This document shows positions 47,075 to 61,037 of a stretch of 64,000 nucleotides of DNA, in pieces. The notes under the pieces are model-generated. The model saw only the letters and a list, made by a program, of their open reading frames with translations. It was not told where the DNA came from and did not search any database. The DNA comes from Metabacillus schmidteae (GTDB lineage: Bacteria > Bacillota > Bacilli > Bacillales > Bacillaceae). How positions within the stretch are numbered: the first letter of the stretch is position 1; each line of letters opens with the position of its first letter. The DNA lies in the NCBI RefSeq assembly GCF_903166545.1, contig NZ_CAESCH010000001.1:810001-874000 (forward strand). Direction: 5' to 3'. Made by a program: the position numbers and the translations under genes.

Positions 47075-47860
47075 ATGTTTTATTTTTCAATGTTCACCCA
47101 ATATATAGGACAATATATGAAAACAAGAATGCAATACAGAGCTGATATGGTTGTGGAATTGCTGTCAGATATGCTGTTTCAAGTAACAAATTTAGTCTTT
47201 ATTCTTGTTGTGTTTGGTCATACTCAGTTTTTAAGTGGCTGGACTCGTGATGAAATTATTTTTATTTATGGCTTTTTCTTAGTTCCTTTTGCTGTATTTG
47301 GTGCGTTTTTTAACATTTGGGATTTTAATGAGCGGTATATCGTGAAAGGAGAAATGGACAGGATCTTGACTAGACCGATTCACAGTCTCTTTCAAGTGAT
47401 TTTAGAACGAATGGAGCTTGAATCTTTGTTTGGGGCGATAACCGGGATCATTATTATGGGATATGCTTCGGTTCAACTCGGTTTAAGTTTTCATTGGTTT
47501 GATATTATCTTTTTTATCATTTTTGTCATAAGTGGGGCCCTTGTATATGCAGGGATTTTCATTTCATTAGCAAGCATCGGATTCTGGTCAGATGCCCGTA
47601 CATCACTCATGCCAATGATGTATAATATCGGGAATTATGGTCGTTATCCAGTTGATATTTATAACTCGGTTATTCGGTTCGTTTTAACATGGATCCTGCC
47701 ATTTGCATTTGTTGGTGTGTATCCGGCAGCTTATTTTCTTAATAAAGAAGAATGGTATGTGTATTCGTTTTTGACCCCTGTAATGGGAATTGTGTTCTTT
47801 ACACTCTCTGTGTTTTTATGGAACCAAGGGGTAAAAAGGTATAGAGGTGCAGGGAATTAA
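47075..47860 (+). CDS. ABC-2 type permease subunit 2
   Basis: 261 residues, six membrane segments, starting four bases after the previous stop with GGGAGGATG. Landmarks MKTRMQYRADMVVELL, FNERYIVKGEMDRILTRPI and PVDIYNSVIRFVLTWILPFAF fit the DUF990 partner permease (second of the pair). A hairpin-like AAGGCTTAG/CTAAGTCTTTTTTC near 47873-47905 ends the operon. Confidence 0.85.
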   Translation: MFYFSMFTQYIGQYMKTRMQYRADMVVELLSDMLFQVTNLVFILVVFGHTQFLSGWTRDEIIFIYGFFLVPFAVFGAFFNIWDFNERYIVKGEMDRILTRPIHSLFQVILERMELESLFGAITGIIIMGYASVQLGLSFHWFDIIFFIIFVISGALVYAGIFISLASIGFWSDARTSLMPMMYNIGNYGRYPVDIYNSVIRFVLTWILPFAFVGVYPAAYFLNKEEWYVYSFLTPVMGIVFFTLSVFLWNQGVKRYRGAGN

Positions 47861-47872
47861 TATGTAAAATTA

Positions 47873-47908
47873 TCAAGGCTTAGCTATTTGACGCTAAGTC
47901 TTTTTTCT
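47873..47908 (+). terminator. Terminator of the ABC exporter operon
   Basis: GGCTTAGC and GCTAAGTC arms followed by TTTTTTC. Confidence 0.65.
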
Positions 47909-47980
47909 ATATTTTTTCATAACAGAGCATGTGGCCGTATATATTGGATTATGGACAACCTTAAATAGGGTGGGGTGTAT

Positions 47981-48379
47981 GTGGGCCTTCTGTTTGCTAT
48001 ATGTATTGTCATATGTATCTTTATGAGTTTTAGATATGTTGTGATGGTTTGCTTTCAAAAGAATTTTTTGTCAGTTGATACGATTATTATGATTATGTAT
48101 CTATATGTTTCCCTGCTTTTGGGGTTTGGGGTCATTTATTTGATTTGTATGCAGAGCAGTATTCCAGTTTTGCAGGAAGCCGGAAACATCACAACCGGAG
48201 ACTATTTTGATAACCTGTTTACATCTTTATACTTTAGTGCAGTGACATTGTTTTCCTTAGGGTATGGAGATGTTGTTCCAGTGGGAATCGGCAGATTTTT
48301 AGCTGTTATCGAATCATTAATTGGATATGTACTTCCAGCTGTTTTCTTAGCGAGAACCGTCATTGGCATTGATAAATAG
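47981..48379 (+). CDS. Small ion-channel protein (two-helix K+ channel type)
   Basis: 132 residues from GTG 47981 with GGGTGGGG upstream. Hydrophobic segments at about 1-20, 38-58 and 108-128 flank a pore loop TLFSLGYGDVVPVG near 93. The filter reads LGYGD rather than the usual VGYGD. No RCK domain is attached. Probably forms a tetrameric K+ or cation channel; selectivity is inferred. Confidence 0.75.
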   Translation: MGLLFAICIVICIFMSFRYVVMVCFQKNFLSVDTIIMIMYLYVSLLLGFGVIYLICMQSSIPVLQEAGNITTGDYFDNLFTSLYFSAVTLFSLGYGDVVPVGIGRFLAVIESLIGYVLPAVFLARTVIGIDK

Positions 48380-48447
48380 TTCAGAGTTGTAGGATGACAA
48401 AAAGTTGGTTACGCTTATATAGTGAACATATGCTTGGAGGGATATAT

Positions 48448-48918
48448 ATGACAATTGAAATTGGCAATGAGGTACCTGCTATAGAATTGGTAGCAGACAA
48501 TGGAGAAAAAGTGAGTTTAACTGATTATAAGGGGAAATATGTTGTTTTATATTTTTACCCAAAAGATATGACACCAGGCTGTACAACTGAAGCGTGTGAT
48601 TTTCGAGACCAGCACCAAAGCTTTGCAGATGTAAATGCGGTTATCGTCGGGGTAAGTCCTGATCCTCAGGATAAACATCAAAAGTTTAAAGAAAAACATG
48701 ACTTACCTTTTCAACTATTAGTTGATGACGAACATCAGTTAGCTGAAGCTTTTGACGTTTGGAAGCTAAAGAAAAACTTCGGAAAAGAATATATGGGAAT
48801 TGAACGATCTACATTTATTATTGATCCTGACGGAAAAATCATCAAGGAGTGGAGAAAGGTAAAAGTAAAAGATCATGTTGAGGAAGCTCTGAATTACATA
48901 AAAGAAATTCAATCTTAA
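48448..48918 (+). CDS. ygaF: Thioredoxin-dependent thiol peroxidase (Bcp/PrxQ), YgaF
   Basis: 156 residues from ATG 48448 (TTGGAGGGA). Peroxiredoxin motif FYPKDMTPGCTTEACDFRD near 35-53 with the peroxidatic Cys in PGCTTE and the resolving Cys in EACDF, as in PrxQ. A C-terminal ERSTFIIDPDGKI follows. Detoxifies peroxides with thioredoxin. Its neighbour perR is the peroxide sensor; in B. subtilis the two genes are adjacent, here about 2.6 kb apart. Confidence 0.93.
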   Translation: MTIEIGNEVPAIELVADNGEKVSLTDYKGKYVVLYFYPKDMTPGCTTEACDFRDQHQSFADVNAVIVGVSPDPQDKHQKFKEKHDLPFQLLVDDEHQLAEAFDVWKLKKNFGKEYMGIERSTFIIDPDGKIIKEWRKVKVKDHVEEALNYIKEIQS

Positions 48919-48936
48919 AGAGTAGAAGGTGTCTTG

Positions 48937-50046
48937 ATGAGAGATGAGAGAATAAAGAAACTGGCTGCGGTTTTATTGAATCACTCTGTGAAAGTGGAAA
49001 AAGGGGAAAAAGTGTTAATTAGAGGTCATTTAAATGCAAAACCTCTTATAACGGAAATTATCGATCAAACGTATGCAATAGGAGCATATCCTTATGTGGA
49101 AATACTCGATGATGAGATTACGCTCCATTTGGCTAAAAACTATCAAAAAGCTCAACTGGAAACACAAGCAAAATGGTCAATGCAAATCTATCAAGATGTA
49201 GATGCTGTTATCGTTATTATAGGGGAAGAAAATGATGCGGAGATGGCAGAGGTTCCTGCAGAAAAGCATAAGCTCCGTGGAGAAATCATGAAGCCTGTTT
49301 CAGAATTCTATGTAAATAATCGTAAGTGGGTGCTGTTGAATTATCCAACGAAGGGCTTGGCACAGAAAGCGGGAATGAGTACAAGTGCATTTGAAGATTA
49401 TCTATTCGATGTATGTACAGTAGATTATGACAAAATGGCAAGTGCTGCTGAACCGTTAAAGGAATTGATGGAAAAAACAGATCGTGTCAGAATTACAGGA
49501 CCTGGTACAGATCTGCAGTTTTCCATTAAAGGCATTCCAGTAGTTCCTTGTACAGGTGAAGCGAATGTGCCAGATGGAGAAGTTTTTACGGCCCCAATCA
49601 AAGATTCAGTAAATGGAACTATTTCATTCAATACACCATGTCCATATCACGGAATGACGTTCCGCGATGTAAAGCTCACGTTCGAAAATGGCAAAATTGT
49701 TGATGCTGTTTCCGATCAAACGGAAAAACTGAACGAAATCCTTGATACTGATGAGGGATCAAGATATATAGGGGAATTTGCATTAGGGTTCCATCCTTAT
49801 ATTGAAGAACCGATTGGTGATATTTTGTTTGATGAAAAGATTTGCGGAAGCTTTCATTTTACACCTGGAGAGGCATATGAAGAAGCAAATAATGGAAACA
49901 AATCGGCGATTCATTGGGATATGGTATTAATTCAAAGACCTGAGTATGGTGGAGGAGAAATTTATTTTGACGATGTTCTTGTCCGAAAAGATGGTCAATT
50001 TGTTCTTCCAGAGTTAACAGGTTTGAATCAAGATAATCTAAAGTAA
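48937..50046 (+). CDS. M29 family aminopeptidase
   Basis: 369 residues from ATG 48937 (AGAAGGTG). Family landmarks: GTDLQFSIKG near 190, CTGEANVPDGEVFTAP near 206 (two Glu metal ligands), ALGFHPYIE near 283, SFHFTPGEAYEEANNGNKS (His), IHWDMV (His, Asp). A co-catalytic metallopeptidase releasing N-terminal residues. It follows ygaF by 18 bases, so they share a transcript. Absent here in B. subtilis. Confidence 0.9.
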   Translation: MRDERIKKLAAVLLNHSVKVEKGEKVLIRGHLNAKPLITEIIDQTYAIGAYPYVEILDDEITLHLAKNYQKAQLETQAKWSMQIYQDVDAVIVIIGEENDAEMAEVPAEKHKLRGEIMKPVSEFYVNNRKWVLLNYPTKGLAQKAGMSTSAFEDYLFDVCTVDYDKMASAAEPLKELMEKTDRVRITGPGTDLQFSIKGIPVVPCTGEANVPDGEVFTAPIKDSVNGTISFNTPCPYHGMTFRDVKLTFENGKIVDAVSDQTEKLNEILDTDEGSRYIGEFALGFHPYIEEPIGDILFDEKICGSFHFTPGEAYEEANNGNKSAIHWDMVLIQRPEYGGGEIYFDDVLVRKDGQFVLPELTGLNQDNLK

Positions 50047-50154
50047 TTTAGAGCCTATTTTTAAAACGTAAGGCAAACGTCCAGCCAAATTTATAGATTG
50101 TGCGTAGATTATTAGGGAAGGCATTACCTCCTCAAATGTTAGCGCCGGATTGGA

Positions 50155-50192
50155 AGTGCGGACTTAGGTTCGCACTCTTTTTATTTTGGGAA
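50155..50192 (+). terminator. Terminator of the ygaF-aminopeptidase unit
   Basis: AGTGCGGAC and GTTCGCACT arms, then CTTTTTATTTT. Confidence 0.75.
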
Positions 50193-50225
50193 AACTAAGT
50201 TGCTATATAATTAGGCTAGAGGGTG

Positions 50226-50353
50226 GTTGATTGAAGCTCCAGGTTGCTCGCTTTCCGTGGGGCGTGCGGTGAGCTTCCTCGGCGCAGGCGCCTGTGGGAT
50301 CTCACCTGTCACGCTACTCCCACAGGAGTCTCGCACCTTCCGCTTCAATCAAC
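50226..50353. repeat. Dispersed palindromic repeat, family R1, copy 2 (inverted)
   Basis: Ends GTTGATTGAAGCTCC and CCGCTTCAATCAAC; closely matches the reverse complement of the copy at 32508. It fills the centre of the gap. Confidence 0.85.
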
Positions 50354-50440
50354 CTAAATTGTTTTTTTAGAACTTAAAAGAAACTTTTAACCAGCCTATT
50401 TTTTATCATTCTTAGAATTTACATAAAGGGGAACACAAAC

Positions 50441-51394
50441 ATGAAGGTATTATCTACAGTGAAGCTACCAGAATATTTGAGAGAGGATATAGATCATTCT
50501 TTTCCGGATGTAACGTTTTATCATGATAGGAAAATAGATGAGGCACATGATTTGTTACCAGAGGTGGATATTATCTTTACGTATGGAGAGGATTTAACAG
50601 AGGAACATATTAATGCAGCGAAAAACCTAAAATGGGTTATGGTTACGTCTGCTGGTATTAATCAGCTTCCATTTGATGCGCTTGAAAAGCGTGATATTTT
50701 GGTTACAAATTCAAAAGGTGTGCATGCTATTCCCATGGCGGAGTATTGTATCGCTATGATGCTGCAGGTTTCAAGACAAGCAGAGGTATTGACTGAACAC
50801 CAGCGGTTACATAAATGGGATCGTCGTGTGAGAATGGAAGAATTATATGAGAAAACAGTGCTTATTCTTGGGACAGGAGCAATAGGATCGGCGACTGCGA
50901 AACTAACCAAAGCGTTCGGTATGAATGTATCGGGTGTAAACAGTGATGGAAGAGCTATTAAGCATTTTGACAGTACCTATAAAATGAGTGAGGTAAAAGA
51001 CCCACTATCCCATGCTGATTTTGTTATTTCTGTTTTTCCAAGCACAGATCATACAAAAGGTCTATTAAATAAAGAGTTTTTCGAGAATATGAAGGACGAT
51101 GCGGTGTTTATCAATATTGGCAGAGGTGACGCAGTTGTTGAAAAGGATTTGATGGAAGTTCTGAAAGCAAACCGTTCTTTGCATGCCGTTTTAGATGTAT
51201 TTGAGACAGAGCCACTGCCAAAGACGCATCCGCTTTGGGATATGGAAAATGTCACGGTAACTCCTCATTTATCCGGGATTACAAGAAGATATTTGCCTAG
51301 AGCGATGGAGATTGCCAAAACCAATCTAGGTTATTTTTTAAACAATGAACTTGCAGAGATGCAAAATAAGATTTTACTTAGCAAAAGATACTAA
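50441..51394 (+). CDS. D-isomer specific 2-hydroxyacid dehydrogenase
   Basis: 317 residues with AAAGGGG start site. NAD motif LGTGAIGSATAK near 145, catalytic Arg in NIGRGDAV near 228, Glu in FETEPLP near 257 and His in TPHLSG near 277. Similar to phosphoglycerate or glyoxylate reductases of the short type without ACT domain. Substrate not decided. Upstream of perR but with its own gap. Confidence 0.88.
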   Translation: MKVLSTVKLPEYLREDIDHSFPDVTFYHDRKIDEAHDLLPEVDIIFTYGEDLTEEHINAAKNLKWVMVTSAGINQLPFDALEKRDILVTNSKGVHAIPMAEYCIAMMLQVSRQAEVLTEHQRLHKWDRRVRMEELYEKTVLILGTGAIGSATAKLTKAFGMNVSGVNSDGRAIKHFDSTYKMSEVKDPLSHADFVISVFPSTDHTKGLLNKEFFENMKDDAVFINIGRGDAVVEKDLMEVLKANRSLHAVLDVFETEPLPKTHPLWDMENVTVTPHLSGITRRYLPRAMEIAKTNLGYFLNNELAEMQNKILLSKRY

Positions 51395-51444
51395 ACAAGC
51401 ATGAATGAAAATTTGCGGTAAATAATACATTGTATAAAGAACGT

Positions 51445-51474
51445 TTGACAAAAGTCGTAGTTACAATGTACACT
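51445..51474 (+). promoter_or_regulatory. SigA-type promoter of perR
   Basis: TTGACA (51445-51450), 18 bases, TACACT (51469-51474). Confidence 0.7.
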
Positions 51475-51476
51475 AA

Positions 51477-51491
51477 TTATAAACATTATAA
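51477..51491 (+). promoter_or_regulatory. Per box (PerR operator)
   Basis: TTATAAACATTATAA matches the consensus TTATAATNATTATAA at all but one position and lies directly after the -10 box, so PerR represses its own gene. Confidence 0.88.
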
Positions 51492-51526
51492 TGTAAGAAT
51501 TTTTATAGAAGTGAGGTGCATGGCGG

Positions 51527-51964
51527 ATGTCTGAACATCAATTAAAGGATGCATTAGATACCCTGAAGCAAACCGGAGTACGGATTACACCTCAACGTCA
51601 TGCTATACTAGAATTCTTGGTCGATTCCATGACACACCCTACAGCAGATGATATATATAAAGCATTAGAAGGCAAATTCCCTAATATGAGTGTTGCTACT
51701 GTTTATAACAACCTAAGGGTATTTCGTGAAGTTGGACTTGTTAAGGAATTAACGTATGGCGATGCATCAAGTCGTTTTGATTTCATAACGTCTGATCACT
51801 ATCACGTCATTTGTGAAGGCTGTGGAAAGATTGTTGATTTCTCTTATCCAGGACTTGATGAGGTTGAGGCTTTAGCTGCACATGTAACGGGATTTAAAGT
51901 TAGTCACCACCGTATGGAGATATACGGTTTGTGCCCAAGTTGTGAAAAGAAAGAAACACATTAA
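51527..51964 (+). CDS. perR: Peroxide-responsive repressor PerR (Fur family)
   Basis: 145 residues. The winged helix includes [12 protein letters not shown] and [14 protein letters not shown]; the sensing part has [16 protein letters not shown] and CPSCEKK, where the two CxxC pairs bind structural zinc. Histidines in [11 protein letters not shown] and HHRME and an Asp form the Fe/Mn site oxidised by peroxide. A Per box precedes it. AGTGAGGTGC binding site. Confidence 0.95.
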   Translation: MSEHQLKDALDTLKQTGVRITPQRHAILEFLVDSMTHPTADDIYKALEGKFPNMSVATVYNNLRVFREVGLVKELTYGDASSRFDFITSDHYHVICEGCGKIVDFSYPGLDEVEALAAHVTGFKVSHHRMEIYGLCPSCEKKETH

Positions 51965-51993
51965 AACAAGCTGGAATTTATAGCTTGTTTTTG
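51964..51993 (+). terminator. Terminator of perR
   Basis: AAACAAGCT and AGCTTGTTTTT arms. Confidence 0.85.
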
Positions 51994-52004
51994 TATGAAT
52001 GTAA

Positions 52005-52056
52005 AAAAGGGGCCGACCCAAAAGTCTAGATTTTAGACCTTGGGTTAGCCTTTTTT
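52005..52056. other. Long hairpin, possible repeat or second terminator
   Basis: AAGGGGCCGACCCAAAAGTC and the reverse arm near 52033-52052 pair over about 18 bases and are followed by TTTTTTC. Confidence 0.55.
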
Positions 52057-52099
52057 CATACTTTTATTTTTTTAATTCAGTTAACGTAAAAACCGAGAC

Positions 52100-52222
52100 G
52101 TTCCATTGCGCTCCAGACACTTGCTTTCCGCGGGGAGGAAGCTGAGCCTCCTCGCCTTCGGCTGTGGGGTCTCAGCCTTTCCTCACTTCCCGCAGGAGTC
52201 AAGTGTCTTACGCTCCATTCCA
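52100..52222. repeat. Dispersed palindromic repeat, family R2, copy 2
   Basis: Ends GTTCCATTGCGCTCC and CGCTCCATTCCAC; inner ACACTTGCTTTCCGCGG and GCAGGAGTCAAGTGTC. Inverted relative to 24923. Confidence 0.85.
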
Positions 52223-52365
52223 CTATCGATCTAAAATTATATTCATAGAAGCAAAACCCCTACGAAAACAGTCTTTTTTAAAGAGTAATTAAACAACAAA
52301 AAAATCGCCCCATTTTGTATAATTAAGTTACCACACCAAATTATCCAAGAAAGGAACGATTTTTT

Positions 52366-53955
52366 ATGAAATATGATCATATCTCTTTCGTTAATTATAA
52401 CATGAATCAGTTAGTTCTTCCATTAGACCTTGAAATTCTCATCCCTCAAAATCATTTATCTACCATTGTCCATGAAGCTGTAGAAAAGCTAGACGATACA
52501 TTGTTATTTCAACCCTACAAAGGTGGTGGACGCCCATCATATCATCCAAAAATGTTACTTAAAGTCATCGTTTATGCTTATACACAAAAAGTTTACTCAG
52601 GAAGACAGATGGAAAAGTTACTAACCGAAAATATCTACTTTATGTGGTTAAGTGGTAGTCAAACTCCTGATTTTCGTACAATCAATCGGTTTCGATCCGA
52701 GCGAATGAAAGATATTATCTATCAAGTCTTCTTTTCAATTGTAGAGTTACTACGTGAAAAAGGATTGGTAAAGCTGGAGCACTATTTTGTTGATGGGACT
52801 AAGATAGAAGCAAATGCAAATCAATATACATTTGTTTGGAGAAAAGCGACAGAAAAATATGATAAAAGTTTAGATGACAAATATCGTCAACTCGCTTTCC
52901 AAATTGAGCAAATCCTTGAAGAAGAGGAAAAGTCCGCCCCTTCCGCGGGGCTAGAAGAAAAGCTGAAAGAAACACCGATTACTTCAGAACAGATTGAACA
53001 TAGTATTAAAAAGTTAGAAAAACATTTAGAAACAGAACCCAAAAATAAAGAGGCGAAAAAAGTTGTTCGATTACTAAAAAAAGATTATCTTCCTCGTAAA
53101 GTGAAATATGAAGAACAAAATCGACTATTCAATGGAAGAAACAGTTTCTCGAAAACAGACACTGATGCGACCTTTATGAGAATGAAGGAAGATCATATGC
53201 GAAATGGGCAATTAAAACCAGGATATAATGTACAAACAGGGACAGAAGGTCAGTTTATTACGGGCTTCTCACTTCATCAAAGAGCAGGTGATCCAAGTTG
53301 CTTAATCCCTCACCTCAAACACTTGGAGGTGCACGGAGTGAAACCCCAAAAAATAGTTGCCGATTCTGGCTATGGTAGTGAGGAAAACTATGATTTTCTC
53401 GAAAGAGAAGGACGAACAGCATACATAAAATATAATACGTTTGATCAAGAACAAAAAAAGAGCTGGAAAAAGAAAATCGATCGTGTAGAAAATATGGAGT
53501 ACGATGAGGAGGTAGATGAGTTTATTTGTGCAAACAAGCAACGCCTTATTTTTCAGTATGAAACCACAAGAACATCAGATAATGAATATGTATCAATTAA
53601 AAGAAGATATTCTTGTTTTGAATGTACCGGCTGCCCATTCCAAATAACTTGTGCCAAAGGGAAAGAACAAAAAACAATTACAATATCTCTAGAAAATCAA
53701 AGGCAAAGAAAAGAGATTCGTGAACGTCTTCAGAGTGAGGAAGGCCGGAAATTATATAGTCAACGAAAATGCGATGTGGAAAGTGTATTTGGACAGTTAA
53801 AACACAATCAACAGTTCAGACGGTTTTCAATGCGGGGTCTCCAAAAAAATACGATTGAATGGGGGCTTCTTTGCGTTGCACATAACTGTAAAAAAATGCA
53901 GAAAGCGATAAAAAGAAATAAAGAAATGAGGAAAATTGATACCAATAAGGGTTAG
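52366..53955 (+). CDS. IS1182 family transposase
   Basis: 529 residues, apparently intact. N-terminal DUF772 part with KMLLKVIVYAYTQKVYSGRQ. DDE residues: Asp in HYFVDGTKIEAN near 144, Asp in IVADSGYGSEENY near 329, Glu in KCDVESVFGQLKHNQQFRRF near 480. A cysteine-rich insert (CFECTGCPFQITCAK) precedes the last motif, usual in IS1182 enzymes. AAAGGAACG start site. No frameshift, so it may be active. Confidence 0.93.
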   Translation: MKYDHISFVNYNMNQLVLPLDLEILIPQNHLSTIVHEAVEKLDDTLLFQPYKGGGRPSYHPKMLLKVIVYAYTQKVYSGRQMEKLLTENIYFMWLSGSQTPDFRTINRFRSERMKDIIYQVFFSIVELLREKGLVKLEHYFVDGTKIEANANQYTFVWRKATEKYDKSLDDKYRQLAFQIEQILEEEEKSAPSAGLEEKLKETPITSEQIEHSIKKLEKHLETEPKNKEAKKVVRLLKKDYLPRKVKYEEQNRLFNGRNSFSKTDTDATFMRMKEDHMRNGQLKPGYNVQTGTEGQFITGFSLHQRAGDPSCLIPHLKHLEVHGVKPQKIVADSGYGSEENYDFLEREGRTAYIKYNTFDQEQKKSWKKKIDRVENMEYDEEVDEFICANKQRLIFQYETTRTSDNEYVSIKRRYSCFECTGCPFQITCAKGKEQKTITISLENQRQRKEIRERLQSEEGRKLYSQRKCDVESVFGQLKHNQQFRRFSMRGLQKNTIEWGLLCVAHNCKKMQKAIKRNKEMRKIDTNKG

Positions 53956-54016
53956 GAATAGCCCTTTTAATTGAAAAATCCCACTATTTGGATTCTTATA
54001 AAAACACATAAGAAAA

Positions 54017-54061
54017 GGGTGCTCAAAAGGTTGTCATTTAACGACCTTTTGAGTCACCCTC
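54017..54061. other. Hairpin near the IS right end
   Basis: GGGTGCTCAAAAGGT and ACCTTTTGAGTCACCC arms, about 15 pairs. Confidence 0.6.
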
Positions 54062-54108
54062 TTTTCTGTGTGTTATTAGAAAGTGTATAGGTATTGTACT
54101 TTGTTTTA

Positions 54109-54225
54109 GTGTCTAGCTCCAGCGCCTACCCCTCGAGGTCATAAGTCAATTTGGAATTGAAGGTAAACAACACCTTCAATTCCAAATCGCCTTATTTGCC
54201 CTAGGCTGATCAAGGCGCTTACGCT
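54109..54225. repeat. Dispersed repeat, family R4, copy 2
   Basis: Begins GTGTCTAGCTCCAGCGCCTA and ends CAAGGCGCTTACGC. The central hairpin is GGAATTGAAGGT...ACCTTCAATTCC; compared with 40577 both arms change together, keeping the pairing. Confidence 0.85.
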
Positions 54226-54234
54226 TTTCTAATG

Positions 54235-54588
54235 TTATTTTAAGCTTTTTTTATTATAGCTCTCATCAAATTCTTTTCCTTCAAGGTCCTTGTCCAATGT
54301 GAGAGGTTCCTTGCAATACATACACATATCAACACGCCCTAAAATCTTTGTATGCTTTCCACAAGTTGGACATGTTACTTGAACAGCCTTTGTTGACAGC
54401 ATACCGATCCAGAAATAAACAACCGTACTTGCGATGATCGACAGCATACCCAACATCATAAAAATCGTCATAACCCACATATTCGTGCGAAAGAAAACAC
54501 CGATATACATAATGATAAATCCTACAAAAATTAAGCTTAAAGCGAAGGTTCTGATTTTATTGATCTTACTAGTATATTTACGAGCCAT
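54235..54588 (-). CDS. ygzB: YgzB family membrane protein
   Basis: 117 residues from ATG 54588 (GAGGAGG upstream; ATG 54603 overlaps the site), the length of B. subtilis YgzB. Two membrane segments (about 14-33 and 40-62) and a C-terminal zinc ribbon, CPTCGKHTK with CMYCKEPL. Function unknown. Confidence 0.9.
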   Translation of the reverse strand: MARKYTSKINKIRTFALSLIFVGFIIMYIGVFFRTNMWVMTIFMMLGMLSIIASTVVYFWIGMLSTKAVQVTCPTCGKHTKILGRVDMCMYCKEPLTLDKDLEGKEFDESYNKKSLK

Positions 54589-54773
54589 TTTTGACCTCCT
54601 CATAACGATGAAGCGAGTTTAGCGCTTTCTATGCTTATTAATAGTATCAGAAATGATATTTTTTTTGTACTAGTTTTATAATAGTAAGAATAGAAACTCA
54701 CTCAAATTGAAGAGGGTTTTTAAAGAATGATGTAGAAACAATATTAAAGCCCATATAATGGAGGATGATGATG

Positions 54774-55646
54774 ATGGAAGATATTCTCCGTCCAATTTAT
54801 CAAGAACGCGCAAGCCACCCAAATACATTAGCAATCGTAATGATTGAAAAAAGAAACCAAACATCACCTTTAACAGATAATCTTGATGTAGCTCTTCTAG
54901 TTATTGTGAATGAACTAGATCAGCCTTTATATGTAAAGCATTACGAGTTTGAAGATAAAAAAGCTTCATTAACCGTTATGTCAAAGCATGATGTAAACAA
55001 GTCCATCCTTTTAGGGACAAATCGAAGAATGGTTGATTGGATTCTAAATGGAAAGGTCCTCTTTGACCGTAATGAATACATAGCTGAATTAGTTGATAGA
55101 CTAAGAACCTTTCCGTTTTCGGAAAGAAAAATGAAAATGGGGATTGAATTTGCAAAGCTCATTCGGCGTTATTTGGAAGGTAAAGTATTTTTTGAATCAA
55201 ATCAATTATTAGATACATACAACCATATTGTTCATGCCTTGCATCACTTAGCCAGATTAGAAGTCATTGATAGGGGCTTTTATCCTGAAGTAACAGTTTG
55301 GAATCAGGTTAAACAAATTGAGCCGCAGATTTATAAGTTATATAAAGAACTAATCGAAGGAGAAGAATCTCTTGAAAAAAGACTAGAGCTTCTTTTCTTA
55401 GCAAGCGATTTTCTCATCCATTCAAAAACAGAAATTGGGGCAAGTCATATTTTATCTCTTATGGCAGAAAGAGACTCATGGTACTTCCATGAATTGTATC
55501 AGCATCCCGAACTGCAACATTACTCTGTGGATTTAAGTGTTTTATTGGAATTCTTAGTGGAGAAAAAGTATGTATCTATAGAAAGACAACAAACAAAAGG
55601 TAAAGGAGTTTTTCATAGAGTATATTTTGTTGATAAAAAGTGTTGA
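54774..55646 (+). CDS. ygxA: Nucleotidyltransferase-like protein YgxA
   Basis: 290 residues. Four ATGs stand in a row; the last (54774) has GGAGG nine bases upstream and gives MEDILRPIYQERASHP. Landmarks: FDRNEY, KMGIEFAKLIRRYLEGK, AYNHIVHALHHLARLEVI-type helix, and HPELQHYSVDL. The family has a minimal nucleotidyltransferase N domain and a helical HEPN-like middle. Conserved gene directly before rrnD. The first rRNA promoter overlaps its stop codon. Confidence 0.9.
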   Translation: MEDILRPIYQERASHPNTLAIVMIEKRNQTSPLTDNLDVALLVIVNELDQPLYVKHYEFEDKKASLTVMSKHDVNKSILLGTNRRMVDWILNGKVLFDRNEYIAELVDRLRTFPFSERKMKMGIEFAKLIRRYLEGKVFFESNQLLDTYNHIVHALHHLARLEVIDRGFYPEVTVWNQVKQIEPQIYKLYKELIEGEESLEKRLELLFLASDFLIHSKTEIGASHILSLMAERDSWYFHELYQHPELQHYSVDLSVLLEFLVEKKYVSIERQQTKGKGVFHRVYFVDKKC

Positions 55647-55671
55647 CTTAGTTTTTTGTAGATGTTATATT
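55643..55671 (+). promoter_or_regulatory. rRNA promoter P1
   Basis: TTGACT (55643-55648), 17 bases, TATATT (55666-55671). The -35 box contains the ygxA stop codon. Confidence 0.85.
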
Positions 55672-55751
55672 ATTATTCGTCGCTGTTACTTATGTACTCA
55701 GCGGCGATGATTTTGTCTCCAACTAGATCAAAAAAAGTTTTTAAAAAACTG

Positions 55752-55780
55752 TTGACGATCACTGATGGAAATGATATATT
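55752..55780 (+). promoter_or_regulatory. rRNA promoter P2
   Basis: TTGACG (55752-55757), 17 bases, TATATT (55775-55780), about 109 bases after P1. Confidence 0.88.
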
Positions 55781-55911
55781 AAGAAAGTCGCTTATGACAA
55801 ACGACGAAAAATGATCTTTGAAAACTAAACAAAACCAAGCGTGCCAACGTTAATTTCGATTAACAAAAAACGTACTATATAGTACAAAATTTTATGAGCT
55901 ACATCAAACAC

Positions 55912-60608
<4,697 letters not shown>

Positions 60609-60723
60609 AAGCGTAAGCTTAGTGAATTGAATTGTGAATCGTTATCTAGTTTTGAAGGAATATAAAAGTAAAAAAACACTTGAAATATTCTTGTAATATA
60701 GTATAATAATTTTTGTCACAAAT

Positions 60724-60840
<117 letters not shown>

Positions 60841-60849
60841 TGTGATTAT

Positions 60850-60924
60850 TCCGCAGTAGCTCAGTGGTAGAGCTATCGGCTGTTAACCGATCGGTCGCAG
60901 GTTCGAATCCTGCCTGCGGAGCCA
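60850..60924 (+). tRNA. tRNA-Asn (GTT)
   Basis: Complete cloverleaf with encoded CCA; first of 16 tRNAs in the B. subtilis trnD order. Confidence 0.96.
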
Positions 60925-60928
60925 TTTT

Positions 60929-61019
60929 GGAGAGCTGTCCGAGTGGCCGAAGGAGCACGATTGGAAATCGTGTATACGCTAACCGCGTATCAAGGGTTCA
61001 AATCCCTTGCTCTCCGCCA
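60929..61019 (+). tRNA. tRNA-Ser (GGA)
   Basis: 91 bases with the long variable arm of serine tRNAs; CCA encoded. Confidence 0.96.
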
Positions 61020-61037
61020 CATTTACTTTTCATACAT

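Larger units (their letters stand above)
52260..54065. mobile_element. IS1182-type insertion sequence (edges approximate)
   Basis: The transposase gene with AT-rich flanks interrupts the perR-ygzB order known from B. subtilis. A strong hairpin (GGGTGCTCAAAAGGT and ACCTTTTGAGTCACCC, 54017-54061) lies near the right side and may be an end structure or terminator. I found no clear terminal inverted repeats or target duplication, so the limits are guesses. Confidence 0.6.
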
